Below are positions 1-11,347 of a stretch of 35,653 nt of DNA, piece by piece. This stretch comes from Bryobacterales bacterium (GTDB lineage Bacteria > Acidobacteriota > Terriglobia > Bryobacterales > Bryobacteraceae): contig JAEUQF010000469.1 in the NCBI GenBank assembly GCA_016789745.1, forward strand, positions 1-35,653, in the 5' to 3' direction. Every line of letters begins with the position of its first letter. Within the stretch, counting starts at the first letter, position 1. The notes below the pieces were generated by a model. The model was not told the DNA's origin. It did no database searches and saw nothing but the letters and a program-made list of their open reading frames with translations. Made by a program: the position numbers and the translations under genes.

Positions 1-201
1 CTTCTGAGACGCGGAGGACGGGAAATTGTGAATGATGTTCACGACCGTCTGACAGTTCTGGAAGTTGTCCGTCGCGACGCGGCGGCCCGCGAAATAGAAA
101 TGCTCGCGCGCCGGAGAAGTGGGGGCGAGGGATTGGGCGCCCAATGGAAGGGCGGCGAAAAACAAGGTAACTGACAGAAGTGGTAGCATGAGGCTGATCA
201 T
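1..201 (-). CDS. Secreted protein, N-terminal part, cut by window edge
   Basis: Sixty-seven codons are visible; the gene continues beyond base 1. The start is ATG at 201, with an in-frame ATG at 189 as the alternative. The first ~23 residues form a typical signal peptide (hydrophobic LMLPLLSVTLFFAALPLGA, then Q), so the product should be exported. The mature start contains REHFYFAGRRVATDN. From memory, similar REH-(I/F)-Y-x-x-G-x-x-(I/V)-A stretches occur in secreted acidobacterial proteins linked to RHS or surface repeat families; this is recollection, not a search. It lies 48 bases downstream of a probable immunity gene on the same strand, so it may be the next gene of the toxin locus. The function cannot be assigned from this fragment. 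Confidence 0.6.
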   Translation of the reverse strand, partial: MISLMLPLLSVTLFFAALPLGAQSLAPTSPAREHFYFAGRRVATDNFQNCQTVVNIIHNFPSSASQK

Positions 202-249
202 TACTAGTACTTTGCGAGGGAAGATCTTCAGATAGAAGAACGCAGATGC

Positions 250-570
250 CTATAGGGGGTAGTCGCACTTCCATGGCGCATCCAGCCGTCCTGGATCGAC
301 ACCCCACTGGTTCAGAAGACCTTCGACCTCCGCTAAGTTCTCTAATCTGTAAAATAGTGAGCTCATCAGATCTTCCTCGCCGAAGTCTTGGTCAAGTATG
401 TCAACGGGAAGTTCGAATCGACGAACACGCCACTGGTTAACATCCTTCTCGGGCCATGGCGGGTAGACGGCAACGAATGCTCGGTGGTTAGGCTTCGTGG
501 CTGGAATTTCGCAGGCAGCCTCTCTGTGTGTCATGTCAAAAGCGTTCAGCGTTTTAGGTTGAAACGGCAT
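250..570 (-). CDS. Probable immunity protein for the RHS toxin
   Basis: This encodes 106 aa with no signal peptide or membrane segment, so it is probably cytoplasmic. The reading frame stays open upstream, but the ATG at 570 is chosen because it lies five bases after the restored stop of the RHS toxin (576-578) and has a weak GAGAG ribosome site. The C-terminal half is acidic and leucine-rich (DILDQDFGEEDL, then ENLAEVEGLL). A small acidic protein directly after an RHS C-terminal toxin is the standard place for the cognate immunity gene, and that position is the main evidence; I do not recognise the family. Base composition looks AT-richer than nearby metabolic genes, which fits a mobile toxin-immunity cassette. 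Confidence 0.6.
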   Translation of the reverse strand: MPFQPKTLNAFDMTHREAACEIPATKPNHRAFVAVYPPWPEKDVNQWRVRRFELPVDILDQDFGEEDLMSSLFYRLENLAEVEGLLNQWGVDPGRLDAPWKCDYPL

Positions 571-575
571 GGCTC

Positions 576-2611
576 TCAATTCTGCGGTCCGTAGAAGATT
601 CGTACGATCGGTCCGTCGAAAGTATGGACTTGCAGGTGCGGACCCGTTCCGTGCGGATTCATTGGCCCATGGCCGGCAGCGGTATCCCAATGGTAGGTGC
701 CAGACTTACTCCCGAAGAAGTTCTTGGCTCGGTGGCGGACATACCGGTGCTGTTCCGATATCCGGCGCCCTGATAGAGACGTAAGAATAGCTCTTCCGCG
801 TCAGACTTTGTCGCTACACGGACAGCAGTAGCACCCCCTTGGATTTCTTTGGCAACTCCCGCCACCGCCCGGCTAGAGAACGCAATCTCTGCCGTTCTCT
901 GGCCTAATCGTTCTAGGCCACTGCCTAGTAGTGTGACCGTCGCGCCGATTACCGCGCCGCGATCTTCCGCGGTGCTCCGATACGCGAATGGTGTGACCCG
1001 ATGATAAGAGATCGCGCCGTTCGGTATGCCATCGACCTGTTCTGTAATATCGCTTGTTACATTGTAGGCGCCGATAAGGAGATTAGCGAGACTCTTAAAG
1101 AACCCTGCCACTATTCCTCCAGGGCTGGCATTGTCCTGCCGCGTGCTTCCCGTCGCTTCGAAGCAAGCGTCTCCCGTTTTATCGTGGACGCCGTTGACGC
1201 ACTTCATTCCGGTTGGATCAACGAAGCGAAGCGGGTTATTCCTAACGTAGGCGTAAAGATTCCAGCTCTGGGGATCACGTGCGTTCTGATCCGAAAGCGG
1301 CTTATCCGGACTGGTAAACCTCCCCTGCGCCGCCGAGAAATACCGTGCTGCAAAGTAATCCAGCCCGGCATCTCCGATCTCCTTATCCCGTTCCTTGCCG
1401 GTAAACAAGTGCGTCTGGCGCCCGAGGGACTTGGGTTCGGTGGGGTAGCCGGGGATTGCATTTCGGCCCAACATGAACACGGGCGAGGAACTGCTGGCAA
1501 TCAAGCGGCCGAAGGGGGTGTAGTCGTACCGGGCCACGAATCCCTTGCCTTGATCGACGACGGCACGAGTGGTGCCCAGCCAGTCGAGGAACCGAAAGTG
1601 TGTGTCCGAGGTACTTTGCAGGGAATTGGAGTATTCGGCTGCCAGGTTGCCACCCGCGTCGTAGACGTAGTAAGTCGATGTGGTGGAGCCATTGATGGTG
1701 AAGTCTTTGCGGACACGGCGGCCGTCGCCGTCATAGGCAAACGCTGCCGAGCCGTTAGCGCCGCCAGTGGCGGTGACCACGTGCCCCTCCTGGTCGTAAG
1801 TTAAGGTGAAGGGGCCGAAAGTGGTCAGGTTACCAACGGAATCGTAGGGGCCGGGGTTGCCAGCGAGGCGATTGTTGGCCGCGTTGTAGTGGGATTCCTG
1901 GCTTGGTTGTTGGTTATCGGTACCGGGGCTGGTTCCGGTGACCCAGCGGTTACCGAAAGCGTCGTAGTTATAAGTTTCGTTGAAACCATTGGTGTAATCG
2001 TCTCCCATCTCGGAAGCGCTGGTGAGCCGGTTCACGCCATCGTAGCCGTAGTTTTGGGTCCATTCGCGGCCAGCGGTGCGTATGACTTGATTGGATGGAT
2101 TCCCGTTGTTGTTCTGGCCTGGGAAGTTAAGTTGGATGTCGAGAAGGGTATCCGCCGGCTGGGCGGGCGCACGGACCGTGCCCAGCCGGCTGCGATGCTT
2201 CTGCAGGCGTGAGTTGAACTCGTGGGATTCCCAGAGGCCGTTCCCCAGTTGGATATCCGTAACCGCTCCATGCGCGGACCAACCGGTGGGGTCCGGCGAC
2301 GTGGCAATCCGGGCAAGCGAACGGGTTGTGCCCTGTTTCAGTTCGAGATCGCGGCCGGCGTCGTCCAACGTGTAGGTGACTGACTTGCCCGATGGATACG
2401 TTAGCTGGTTGATGGCATCATTCAGATAGTAGGTGTAGTTCAGAATGTAATCATTGGCATTACCGGTGATTCGCTGCTTATTCGAGGTAACGCGGCCGAG
2501 GGCGTCCCAGGTGAGTTCCGTGGAACTTAGATTGGGCGAGGCCCCCGCGGAGGTAAGTTTCAGCCGGCCAACCTGGGGAGCGGCGCCGGGCTGGTGATAG
2601 CTGAGCGTCAC
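576..2611 (-). pseudogene. Orphan RHS module with frameshifted C-terminal toxin
   Basis: YD-repeat RHS shell material is followed by a toxin tip. Visible parts are YD repeats (NRLTSASEM, YNYDAFGNRWV, YDSVGNLTTFG, FAYDGDGRRVRKDF), the conserved core (YDYTPFGR, FTGKERD, GLDYFAARYFS, GRFTSPD, WNLYAYVRNNPL) and the core end VDPTGM near 1207. The variable toxin region follows. The signal peptide and N-terminal encapsulation domains are absent, so this is a displaced RHS end. The likely start is GTG at 2611: it overlaps the preceding immunity stop as GTGA and has GGGGA seven bases upstream. The intact frame runs on to 659, but after GAG at 728-730 the sequence fits the toxin only if one base is restored. 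The alternate frame then reads 48 further residues rich in H, G and W to a stop at 576-578. This is either a true inactivating deletion or a sequencing error. Confidence 0.75.
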
Positions 2612-3072
2612 TGGATGTTCCCCACTTGGCGCGTTCTTGCTTCCCTGAGTTGACGAGCTAGCGCCACAGCGTCGGAGTTGCGCCACCCTCGGGCCCGGCA
2701 CTCTTCCAGAACTTGAATAGCCATCGCAAGCGCATCCTGAAGCAAGAGCGAGGGATCGACCTCGACCGAGTGACGGATCAGATCACCGCGAAGACGGCTC
2801 TCAACAAGTTTGACGGCGACAACCCCTTCTTTAGTCATCGCAAGATCAGCCCAGAAGGGGCCATCCATGAATCTCACCCTTTGTCGCCAACTGGTTCCAT
2901 TGAGGAGATTTTGGATAGCGTGCAACCAGGCGCTTGCCATTGGTAATACCAAGTCATTCCATCGCTCTTCAGGGAAGAATGCATCGTCGACCCCGAGGTA
3001 GAACTCGCCAGAGATCGTCCCGGATTCGGAGCAGCGAAACGAACCAGGATCAGTGAAAGAGTAAAGGCTCAT
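2608..3072 (-). CDS. Probable immunity protein for a lost RHS toxin
   Basis: This encodes a 154-aa soluble protein with no signal peptide. The ATG at 3072 lies eight bases after the stop of a short toxin remnant (3081-3083), and GAGG overlaps that stop as ribosome site. Motifs include FYLGVDDAFFPEERWND, an aromatic stretch ending in W, RFMDGPFWADL, and a C-terminal helix rich in Glu, Arg and Leu. The pattern of a tryptophan-containing start followed by F-M-D-G-P is one I associate with small cytosolic immunity proteins, but I cannot name the family. Its stop overlaps the GTG start of the RHS module by four bases, so the two are probably co-translated. Base composition looks AT-rich for this window. 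The role is inferred from position. Confidence 0.55.
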   Translation of the reverse strand: MSLYSFTDPGSFRCSESGTISGEFYLGVDDAFFPEERWNDLVLPMASAWLHAIQNLLNGTSWRQRVRFMDGPFWADLAMTKEGVVAVKLVESRLRGDLIRHSVEVDPSLLLQDALAMAIQVLEECRARGWRNSDAVALARQLREARTRQVGNIQ

Positions 3073-3080
3073 TGCGGTCC

Positions 3081-3146
3081 TCAGAACTCCGGATAGGCCG
3101 TCTCGATGATTCGCGAAGACTTGTTAACCCGCATTTCAATTATCAG
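3081..3146 (-). pseudogene. C-terminal remnant of a toxin tip
   Basis: The last 22 codons before the stop at 3081-3083 read LIIEMRVNKSSRIIETAYPEF. This beta-hairpin-like ending, with a basic strand and terminal AYP-E/F, resembles the ends of RNase-type polymorphic toxin domains; that is a family impression, not a search result. Upstream in this frame the sequence becomes repeat-like GC-rich DNA and then meets the NHL gene, with no RHS core. The rest of the toxin and its RHS carrier have therefore been lost. The adjacent immunity-like gene (2608-3072) would be its orphaned partner. Confidence 0.45.
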
Positions 3147-3148
3147 GC

Positions 3149-3240
3149 CGCCACTCTGTCCCCGTAAGAGAGCGCGGTCACCCTGGATTATGGGAACGGG
3201 CCTGCGGGGCCTGGGATACTCCCTCGCGGTCGCGGCTGTA
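3149..3240. repeat. REP-like GC-rich hairpin region (tentative)
   Basis: Between the NHL stop and the toxin remnant lies DNA that looks non-coding on both strands. It contains CTCCCTCGCGGTCGCGGCT at 3219-3237. About 50 bases away is an imperfect hairpin whose arms are GCCACTCT (3150-3157) and AGAGAGCGCGG (3167-3177). Sequences of the form 'CCCT-GCGGTCGCGGCT' recur, to my recollection, as dispersed palindromic elements in Solibacter-type genomes. Only one copy is in this window, so repetition cannot be shown here. It marks the probable recombination junction that truncated the toxin locus. Confidence 0.3.
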
Positions 3241-3249
3241 ACGCTGGGC

Positions 3250-5346
3250 CTACTCCTCCCGCACATAAACCGCCAACCCATGCAAATCCCGGCTCTCGAT
3301 CGTCACGTAGATCCGCCCATCCGCCGCCGCATCAATCGACTTGATACTCAACTCGGCTCCTCCATCGCCCAGCACCGGGAGCGACGTCACATACGCCCCG
3401 CGGTGATCGTAAACGACGATCCCGTTGCGATTCGTCACCGTCCGCCCGGCCAGGAACATGGTGCCCTGCCGGTCCGCCATGCCGTGATGGTAGTGGGTCC
3501 AGCCGTGGTGGCCGCTCTCGCCGTACTCATAGAGGAACTTGCCATCGGAGTCGAACTTCGAAACCGGGCCGAAGTAATTCGACACGTAGATATTGCCATC
3601 GGTGTCAATGCCCAGGCCATGCGCGTCGCGCAGTTGGCCGGGCCGTTCGCCGCGGGTGCCGAAGGAGAACAGGTGCCTGCCGGACGGGTCGAAGACCATG
3701 ATGCGGTCATTATCGACATCGGCCGCATACAAGCGCTTGTAGTCCGGCGAGAACACCAGTCCGTGCACACGCAGCATCTGTCCTGGCCCGCGGCCTTCGG
3801 ACCCGAACTTGCGCAGATACTTGCCCGTGTGATCGAAGACCTGGATGCGATGGTTATCGCTGTCGGCCACGAAGATCTCGCCGGTGTTCATGTTGACGCG
3901 GGATTCGCGCGGGCCAGCGAACTGGCCCGGTCCGGCGCCGGGGCCACCGCCGATCTCGTTCAGCCACTTGCCTTCGCGAGTGAAGCGCTGCACGCGGGCG
4001 CCGATACTGTCGGTGAGGATCACGTTACCATCGCGGTCAATCGCCGAGTTGTGCGCTTCCCGCAGCGGGTGCGGCATGCCGGTAGGGTTGGTCCAGCGGA
4101 TGATCTGTCGGAAGCGCGGCGCTGGTGGCGGCGCGGTTTGCAGCGGGTCGGGGAAACTCATCAGGCCGGCGCGCACCTTGCCGTTCTCCCGCGCTTTCGA
4201 AAGGAAGTAAACGCGCTTGTCGCGGCCCATCGCGATGGACTGTGCAAAGAAGGGCCGCGTGCCGTCATCCAGCGCGACAGCCCCATGGTCGGTGTACTTG
4301 CCGTTCTGCGTGTCGTAGGTGATAAAGCGGATCTCTTCCCCCAGCGGCGTCCCCGTTAGGTAGTAAAGCGTGTGGCCATCGGGACCGAGCGTCAGACCGA
4401 GATAGCCGAAAGCGAACGTATCATACAGGCCCAGCCGCCGCGACTTCTCCGAGGCGATGCGTTCCACGATATCGAGTTGTTCCGAATAAGGATTGAAGCG
4501 GAACAGATAGCCGCTGGTGCCGTGGACACCATAGAAGACACGCGCGCCGGGCGCCCAGACAAGCTGGCGCCAGTGGTAAGCCATGCTGCCGGGTTTCGTG
4601 GGATCCCATTGGCCGAGAACGTCGCGCTTGAGCGAAGAGGCCGCCAGTTTGACCAGGCCTGGAGTCTTGCCGCCATAGCGCCAGATATCGCCGGTCGATG
4701 TCGTAAACAGAACGCCGCCGAATTGATCGACGCCCATGGCCCGGCAAACGCCGCGCCCGGGTTCGGACGTCGGGCCAAGATCGCGTGTCTGCTTCGAACC
4801 CAGATCGTAGGCGATGAGGTGCGCGCTGGGCGAGGTGAGGCCGTAGAGGATCCCCTGCTTGGTATCCATGGTCATCGTCACGACGCTTTCGCGCTTCGGC
4901 ATGACGGCGAGGCTTTCGAAGCGGCCCGTCACCAAGTCATAAGAGAGGAAGTGGCCGCCAGGGTAGGGTTGGTAGCCGCTGGGCGGTGCACCGGAGTAGC
5001 CGGCGTGCGTGGCGAAGTAGAGCTTGCCCTTGTGTTCGTGGAAGTTGACATGGACCTTGCCTTGGGGAACCGCCTTCTGCCCCTTCTCGCCGGCGGCTTC
5101 GGTGAGGTCGCCCAGGTTGCGCGTCTGCGCGGTGGCCGGGTCATAGACGTAGAACTGCGCCCCGATTGTGATTTCGCGGGAGCCGAGCGCGTAGTAGATC
5201 CTGCCATCGCTGGCAGCGGTGACGCCGTTGAAGCTGTCATCGGGATCAGGAAAGTTGGCGGGGTGCCACTTGGCGGGGAGGATGCCGGTGGGTTCGGCGG
5301 ACCAGGCAAGCGTTGCGATGGAGAGTAGGACGATCAGGAGCTGCAA
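3250..5346 (-). CDS. Secreted NHL-repeat beta-propeller protein
   Basis: This encodes 698 aa. The start is TTG at 5346: an in-frame TAA lies just upstream, and the signal peptide begins at once (QLLIVLLSIATLAWSA, then E). The first ~400 residues have propeller-like repeats (GRIYYALGSR, KLYFATHAG, GILYGLTSP, HTLYYLTGTPLG). From about residue 420 there are clear NHL repeats: GNVILTDS-RVQRF, GEIFVADSDNHRIQVFD, KRLYAADVDNDRIMVFD, GNIYVSNYFGPVSKFD, each followed by G-K/R and F-G. These form a six-bladed propeller used for binding or, in some relatives, lyase chemistry. No catalytic site is certain. It diverges from the PQQ dehydrogenase across 78 bases, so the pair may share control. It should be periplasmic or extracellular. 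Confidence 0.85.
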   Translation of the reverse strand: MQLLIVLLSIATLAWSAEPTGILPAKWHPANFPDPDDSFNGVTAASDGRIYYALGSREITIGAQFYVYDPATAQTRNLGDLTEAAGEKGQKAVPQGKVHVNFHEHKGKLYFATHAGYSGAPPSGYQPYPGGHFLSYDLVTGRFESLAVMPKRESVVTMTMDTKQGILYGLTSPSAHLIAYDLGSKQTRDLGPTSEPGRGVCRAMGVDQFGGVLFTTSTGDIWRYGGKTPGLVKLAASSLKRDVLGQWDPTKPGSMAYHWRQLVWAPGARVFYGVHGTSGYLFRFNPYSEQLDIVERIASEKSRRLGLYDTFAFGYLGLTLGPDGHTLYYLTGTPLGEEIRFITYDTQNGKYTDHGAVALDDGTRPFFAQSIAMGRDKRVYFLSKARENGKVRAGLMSFPDPLQTAPPPAPRFRQIIRWTNPTGMPHPLREAHNSAIDRDGNVILTDSIGARVQRFTREGKWLNEIGGGPGAGPGQFAGPRESRVNMNTGEIFVADSDNHRIQVFDHTGKYLRKFGSEGRGPGQMLRVHGLVFSPDYKRLYAADVDNDRIMVFDPSGRHLFSFGTRGERPGQLRDAHGLGIDTDGNIYVSNYFGPVSKFDSDGKFLYEYGESGHHGWTHYHHGMADRQGTMFLAGRTVTNRNGIVVYDHRGAYVTSLPVLGDGGAELSIKSIDAAADGRIYVTIESRDLHGLAVYVREE

Positions 5347-5424
5347 GGGGCAACGTTACCGTAAAGCGAGAGAAGGTCGCAAGGGCTGGGCAGTGGCGCT
5401 GTGATAGGTTGGAGGTTCCGAATC

Positions 5425-7698
5425 GTGACACCTCAATCCTTTCTCCCTCTCCTCCTCCTGCTTTCTCTAGCCATCTCCTCATGGGCGGCCGAGGCCGTGA
5501 AGAACCCCAGGAACTGGTCTGACTATGGCGGCGGGCCGGACTCCTCCCACTACGTCGAACTGAACCAGATCACCAAGGCCAACGTGAACCAGCTCAAGGT
5601 CGCCTGGGTCTATCCGACGGGCGATAACCACGCCTATCTGTTCAACCCGATCATCATCGACGGCGTCATGTACGTGCTGGCGCGGAACAGTTCGCTGGTG
5701 GCCCTCGACGCCACCACCGGCAAAGAGATCTGGGTGCACGAGAAACTCCCCGGGCTGACGTCGCGCGGCATCGCCTATTGGGAGAGCAAGGATCGCAAGG
5801 ACCGGCGGCTCATCTTTGCCATGAACGACTATCTGCAGGAGATCGACGCGCGCACCGGCAAGTCGATTCTCACCTTCGGCAACAAGGGCTTGGTGGATCT
5901 GAGAGAAGGCTTGGGTCGTGATCCGAAGTCCATCAGCCGCATCCAGACCGACACGCCGGGACGGGTGTTTGAGGACCTGATCCTGATGGGATCCACCCCC
6001 GGGGAGCAGTACATTGCGCCCCCAGGCGATATCCGCGCCTACAACGTGAAGACCGGCAAGCTGGTGTGGACCTTCCACACCGTGCCACGCCCGGGCGAGT
6101 TCGGCTATGACACCTGGCCCAAGGATGCCTGGAAGTACGTGGGTGGGGCGAACACCTGGGGCGAGATCAGCGTCGATGTGAAGCGCGGCATTGCCTATTT
6201 CCCCACCGGATCGCCCACCTATGATTACTATGGCGCCGACCGTATCGGGTCGAATCTGTTCTCCAATAGCATCGTGGCACTCGATGCGCGCACCGGCAAA
6301 CGCCTGTGGCACTTCCAACTGGTGCACCACGACCTCTGGGATTACGACACCACCGCCGCGCCGCAGTTGCTCACCGTCACCCATAACGGCAAGCGCGTGG
6401 ATGTGGTGGCGCAGTCGAGCAAACAGGGTTTCCTCTATGTCTTCGACCGCGTCACCGGCAAGCCGCTGTGGCCGATCGAAGAGCGCCCCGTGCCCAAGAG
6501 CCTGATGCCCGGCGAACAGGCTTGGCCGACGCAGCCGTTTCCCACCGCGCCACCCCCGTTCGCCCGCCAGAAGGCCTCGGCCTCCGATGTGAATCCCTAC
6601 ATCCTGAACGACGGCGAACGCGCGGCGTGGAAGGCGCGGATCGACAAGATGCGCAACGAAGGCTTGTACACGCCGCCGGGCTTGGAAGAGACCATCTCGA
6701 TGCCGGGTGCGCGCGGCGGATCGAATTGGGGCAGCGGGGCGGTGAATCCTTCGAAGGGCCTGCTGTATTTAAACACGCAGGACTGGCCCACCATCTACAA
6801 GTTAGGCTTGGAGGATCCGCTGGCAAAGCGTAGCGATGGCGAGGGCGTGGCGGCGTTGTATGAAGCGCGGTGCCAGGCCTGCCATGGTGTGAAGGGCGTG
6901 CGCGCGGGCGCCGGACCACCGGCGCTGGCGTCGATCGGCAAGCGCCAGACGGCAGAATCCTTCCGCATCTCGGTTCGCAATGGACGCGGCAAGATGCCAT
7001 CGTTCCGGGACTTGAAAGACGAGCAGGTGGATGAGTTGTATGCGTATCTGAACGCACTGAAGTTGCCGGCCTCGGCTGCCGCGGCGGCTGAGGCGAAGCC
7101 TGTGACGGGTGGCCCGATCGTGGCGTCGGGCGGTGTGCCCGGCTCGACGGCCGTGCGGGAGGTGACGGCCGGCAACTACACACCGCTCGGTGGTCCCGAC
7201 TATCCGGCGGGCAGCAACACGCCGCGCGTCCGCTACTACACCGATTGGGGCTTGTATCCCAATCAGCCGTACATTCTCGGGCCGCCCTGGTCGCAGGTAG
7301 TGGCCTATGACCTGAATTCCGGGACCATCAAATGGAAAGTGCCGCTCGGTCAGGATGCGGCAGCCGCGGCACAGGGAGCCGAGAATACCGGCGCCTTCAT
7401 GGCGGAGCATCACGGGATGATCCTCACCTCCACCGGGCTGATCTTCATCGCCGCCAGTGATGGCAAACTGCGGGCCTTGGAGGAAGAGACCGGCAAGGAA
7501 CTGTGGTCGGCGACGCTGCCGGCAGGCGCCGAAGGTGTCCCTTCCATGTATGAGGCAGGCGGACGGCAGTACCTGGTGGTTTCCGCCTCATCGCCGGTGA
7601 CGCCCGGCGGCGGGCATCCGGCCCATGCGCACGTGAAGCCGGATCTGCGGACTGATATTCCGAAGGGGTACGTGGTGTTCGCCTTGCCCAAGAACTAA
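5425..7698 (+). CDS. PQQ-dependent dehydrogenase with internal cytochrome c domain
   Basis: This encodes 757 aa. The GTG at 5425 is preferred over GTG 5401 because GGAGG sits at 5411-5415, nine bases upstream, and the signal peptide follows directly (FLPLLLLLSLAISSWA). Quinoprotein propeller blades show the usual A-L-D-x-x-T-G-K-x-x-W repeats (VALDATTGKEIWVHE, VALDARTGKRLWHFQ, WDYDTTAAPQLL). A heme c site CQACH lies at residues 483-487, inside a ~75-residue cytochrome domain ending ELYAYLNAL. A Pro/Ala linker follows, and the last blades resume (VVAYDLNSGTIKWKVPLG, LRALEEETGKELW). Such enzymes oxidise alcohols or sugars in the periplasm and pass electrons through the heme to the respiratory chain. 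The substrate is unknown. The aldo/keto reductase follows after eight bases, so they are likely co-transcribed. Confidence 0.9.
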   Translation: MTPQSFLPLLLLLSLAISSWAAEAVKNPRNWSDYGGGPDSSHYVELNQITKANVNQLKVAWVYPTGDNHAYLFNPIIIDGVMYVLARNSSLVALDATTGKEIWVHEKLPGLTSRGIAYWESKDRKDRRLIFAMNDYLQEIDARTGKSILTFGNKGLVDLREGLGRDPKSISRIQTDTPGRVFEDLILMGSTPGEQYIAPPGDIRAYNVKTGKLVWTFHTVPRPGEFGYDTWPKDAWKYVGGANTWGEISVDVKRGIAYFPTGSPTYDYYGADRIGSNLFSNSIVALDARTGKRLWHFQLVHHDLWDYDTTAAPQLLTVTHNGKRVDVVAQSSKQGFLYVFDRVTGKPLWPIEERPVPKSLMPGEQAWPTQPFPTAPPPFARQKASASDVNPYILNDGERAAWKARIDKMRNEGLYTPPGLEETISMPGARGGSNWGSGAVNPSKGLLYLNTQDWPTIYKLGLEDPLAKRSDGEGVAALYEARCQACHGVKGVRAGAGPPALASIGKRQTAESFRISVRNGRGKMPSFRDLKDEQVDELYAYLNALKLPASAAAAAEAKPVTGGPIVASGGVPGSTAVREVTAGNYTPLGGPDYPAGSNTPRVRYYTDWGLYPNQPYILGPPWSQVVAYDLNSGTIKWKVPLGQDAAAAAQGAENTGAFMAEHHGMILTSTGLIFIAASDGKLRALEEETGKELWSATLPAGAEGVPSMYEAGGRQYLVVSASSPVTPGGGHPAHAHVKPDLRTDIPKGYVVFALPKN

Positions 7699-7706
7699 AG
7701 GGAGCT

Positions 7707-8543
7707 ATGGAACAAAGGCAGTTTGGAGCGGCGGGACCGGAAGTATCCGTCATCGGACAGGGAACGTGGAACCTGGAGAGTGGCGACCGGGCACGGGCCG
7801 TCGCGGCGCTGCGCAAGGGCCTGGACCTGGGCATGACGCACATCGACACGGCCGAGTATTACGGCGCCGCGGAGAACGTCGTGGGGGAGGCCATCGCCGG
7901 GCGCCGCCGGGAAGTCTTCCTGGTGTCGAAGGTGATGCCCAGCAATGCTTCGCGGCGGGGCACCATCGAGGCCTGTGAGAAGACCCTGGCCAAGGTGAAC
8001 TCGGATTATCTCGATTGCTATTTACTGCACTGGCGCGGGCGCTATCCGCTGGAAGAGACCTTCTCCGCATTCGAGCAACTGCAACAGGCGGGCAAGATCC
8101 GCTCCTGGGGTGTCAGTAACTTCGATGTGCCGGATCTGGAAGATGCCGTAAAGGCCGGGGGCGCCGCGATGGCCTGCAACCAGGTGCTGTATCACCTGCA
8201 GGAGCGGGCGATTGAGCATGCCGTCCTTCCCTGGTGTGAACAGCATGGCGTGGCGGTGGTGGCCTACAGCCCGTTTGGCAGCGGCAACTTTCCAGGTATC
8301 CGGGTGAGCGGGCGGAAGGTGTTGGATGAAATAGCCGAAGCGCGTGGGTTGACGGCGCGGCAGGTGGCGCTGGCCTTCCTGGTACGGCGCGAGCCGGTGT
8401 TGACCATCCCGAAGGCATCAAGTCCGGAACATGCGGCGGAGAATGCCGCGGCCGGGAAGCTGCGGCTCAGCGATGCCGAGATCGAACGCCTGGACCAGGC
8501 GTTTCCGCGCGGGCCAAAACCGCGGAGTTTGCCGATGATTTGA
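7707..8543 (+). CDS. Aldo/keto reductase
   Basis: This encodes 278 aa, a usual length for bacterial NADP(H)-dependent AKRs. The catalytic tetrad is complete: Asp47 (HIDTAEYYG), Tyr52, Lys75 (FLVSKV) and His108 (YLLHWRG). The GVSNF motif and the cofactor-binding end (TIPKASSPEHAAENAAA) are present. The fold is an (alpha/beta)8 barrel reducing aldehydes, ketones or sugars in the cytoplasm. The ATG at 7707 has GGGAG only two bases upstream, a short spacing, but translation may be coupled to the dehydrogenase stop eight bases before. The shared operon suggests related carbonyl metabolism, though one enzyme is periplasmic and the other cytoplasmic. The exact substrate cannot be read from sequence. 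The gene converges with the kinase gene, with nine bases between the stops. Confidence 0.92.
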   Translation: MEQRQFGAAGPEVSVIGQGTWNLESGDRARAVAALRKGLDLGMTHIDTAEYYGAAENVVGEAIAGRRREVFLVSKVMPSNASRRGTIEACEKTLAKVNSDYLDCYLLHWRGRYPLEETFSAFEQLQQAGKIRSWGVSNFDVPDLEDAVKAGGAAMACNQVLYHLQERAIEHAVLPWCEQHGVAVVAYSPFGSGNFPGIRVSGRKVLDEIAEARGLTARQVALAFLVRREPVLTIPKASSPEHAAENAAAGKLRLSDAEIERLDQAFPRGPKPRSLPMI

Positions 8544-8552
8544 GTGTGGGCA

Positions 8553-11228
<2,676 letters not shown>

Positions 11229-11347
11229 GACAGTCTCCTTCCCTACCATTGAAAATCGGGGCACGGGCGCCCTTCGGGCCCTACCAGTATCCCGGTCGAA
11301 GGCCGTGTAAGCAACTCCACGCAACGGGCGCCGAAGGCGGATCTGCT

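Noticed and set aside
2612..2701. Upstream 30 codons of the RHS open frame
   Set aside because: This stretch is the coding end of the immunity-like gene in another frame; RHS-like sequence begins only near 2611, where a GTG with a ribosome site overlaps the stop.
3106..4359. Open frame of 417 codons on the plus strand
   Set aside because: It is antisense to the NHL-repeat gene and has no recognisable domain.
11260..11300. GC-rich hairpin GCCC-TTC-GGGC in the kinase/sigma gap
   Set aside because: The stem is only four base pairs and has no T-tract; too short to call a terminator or riboswitch.
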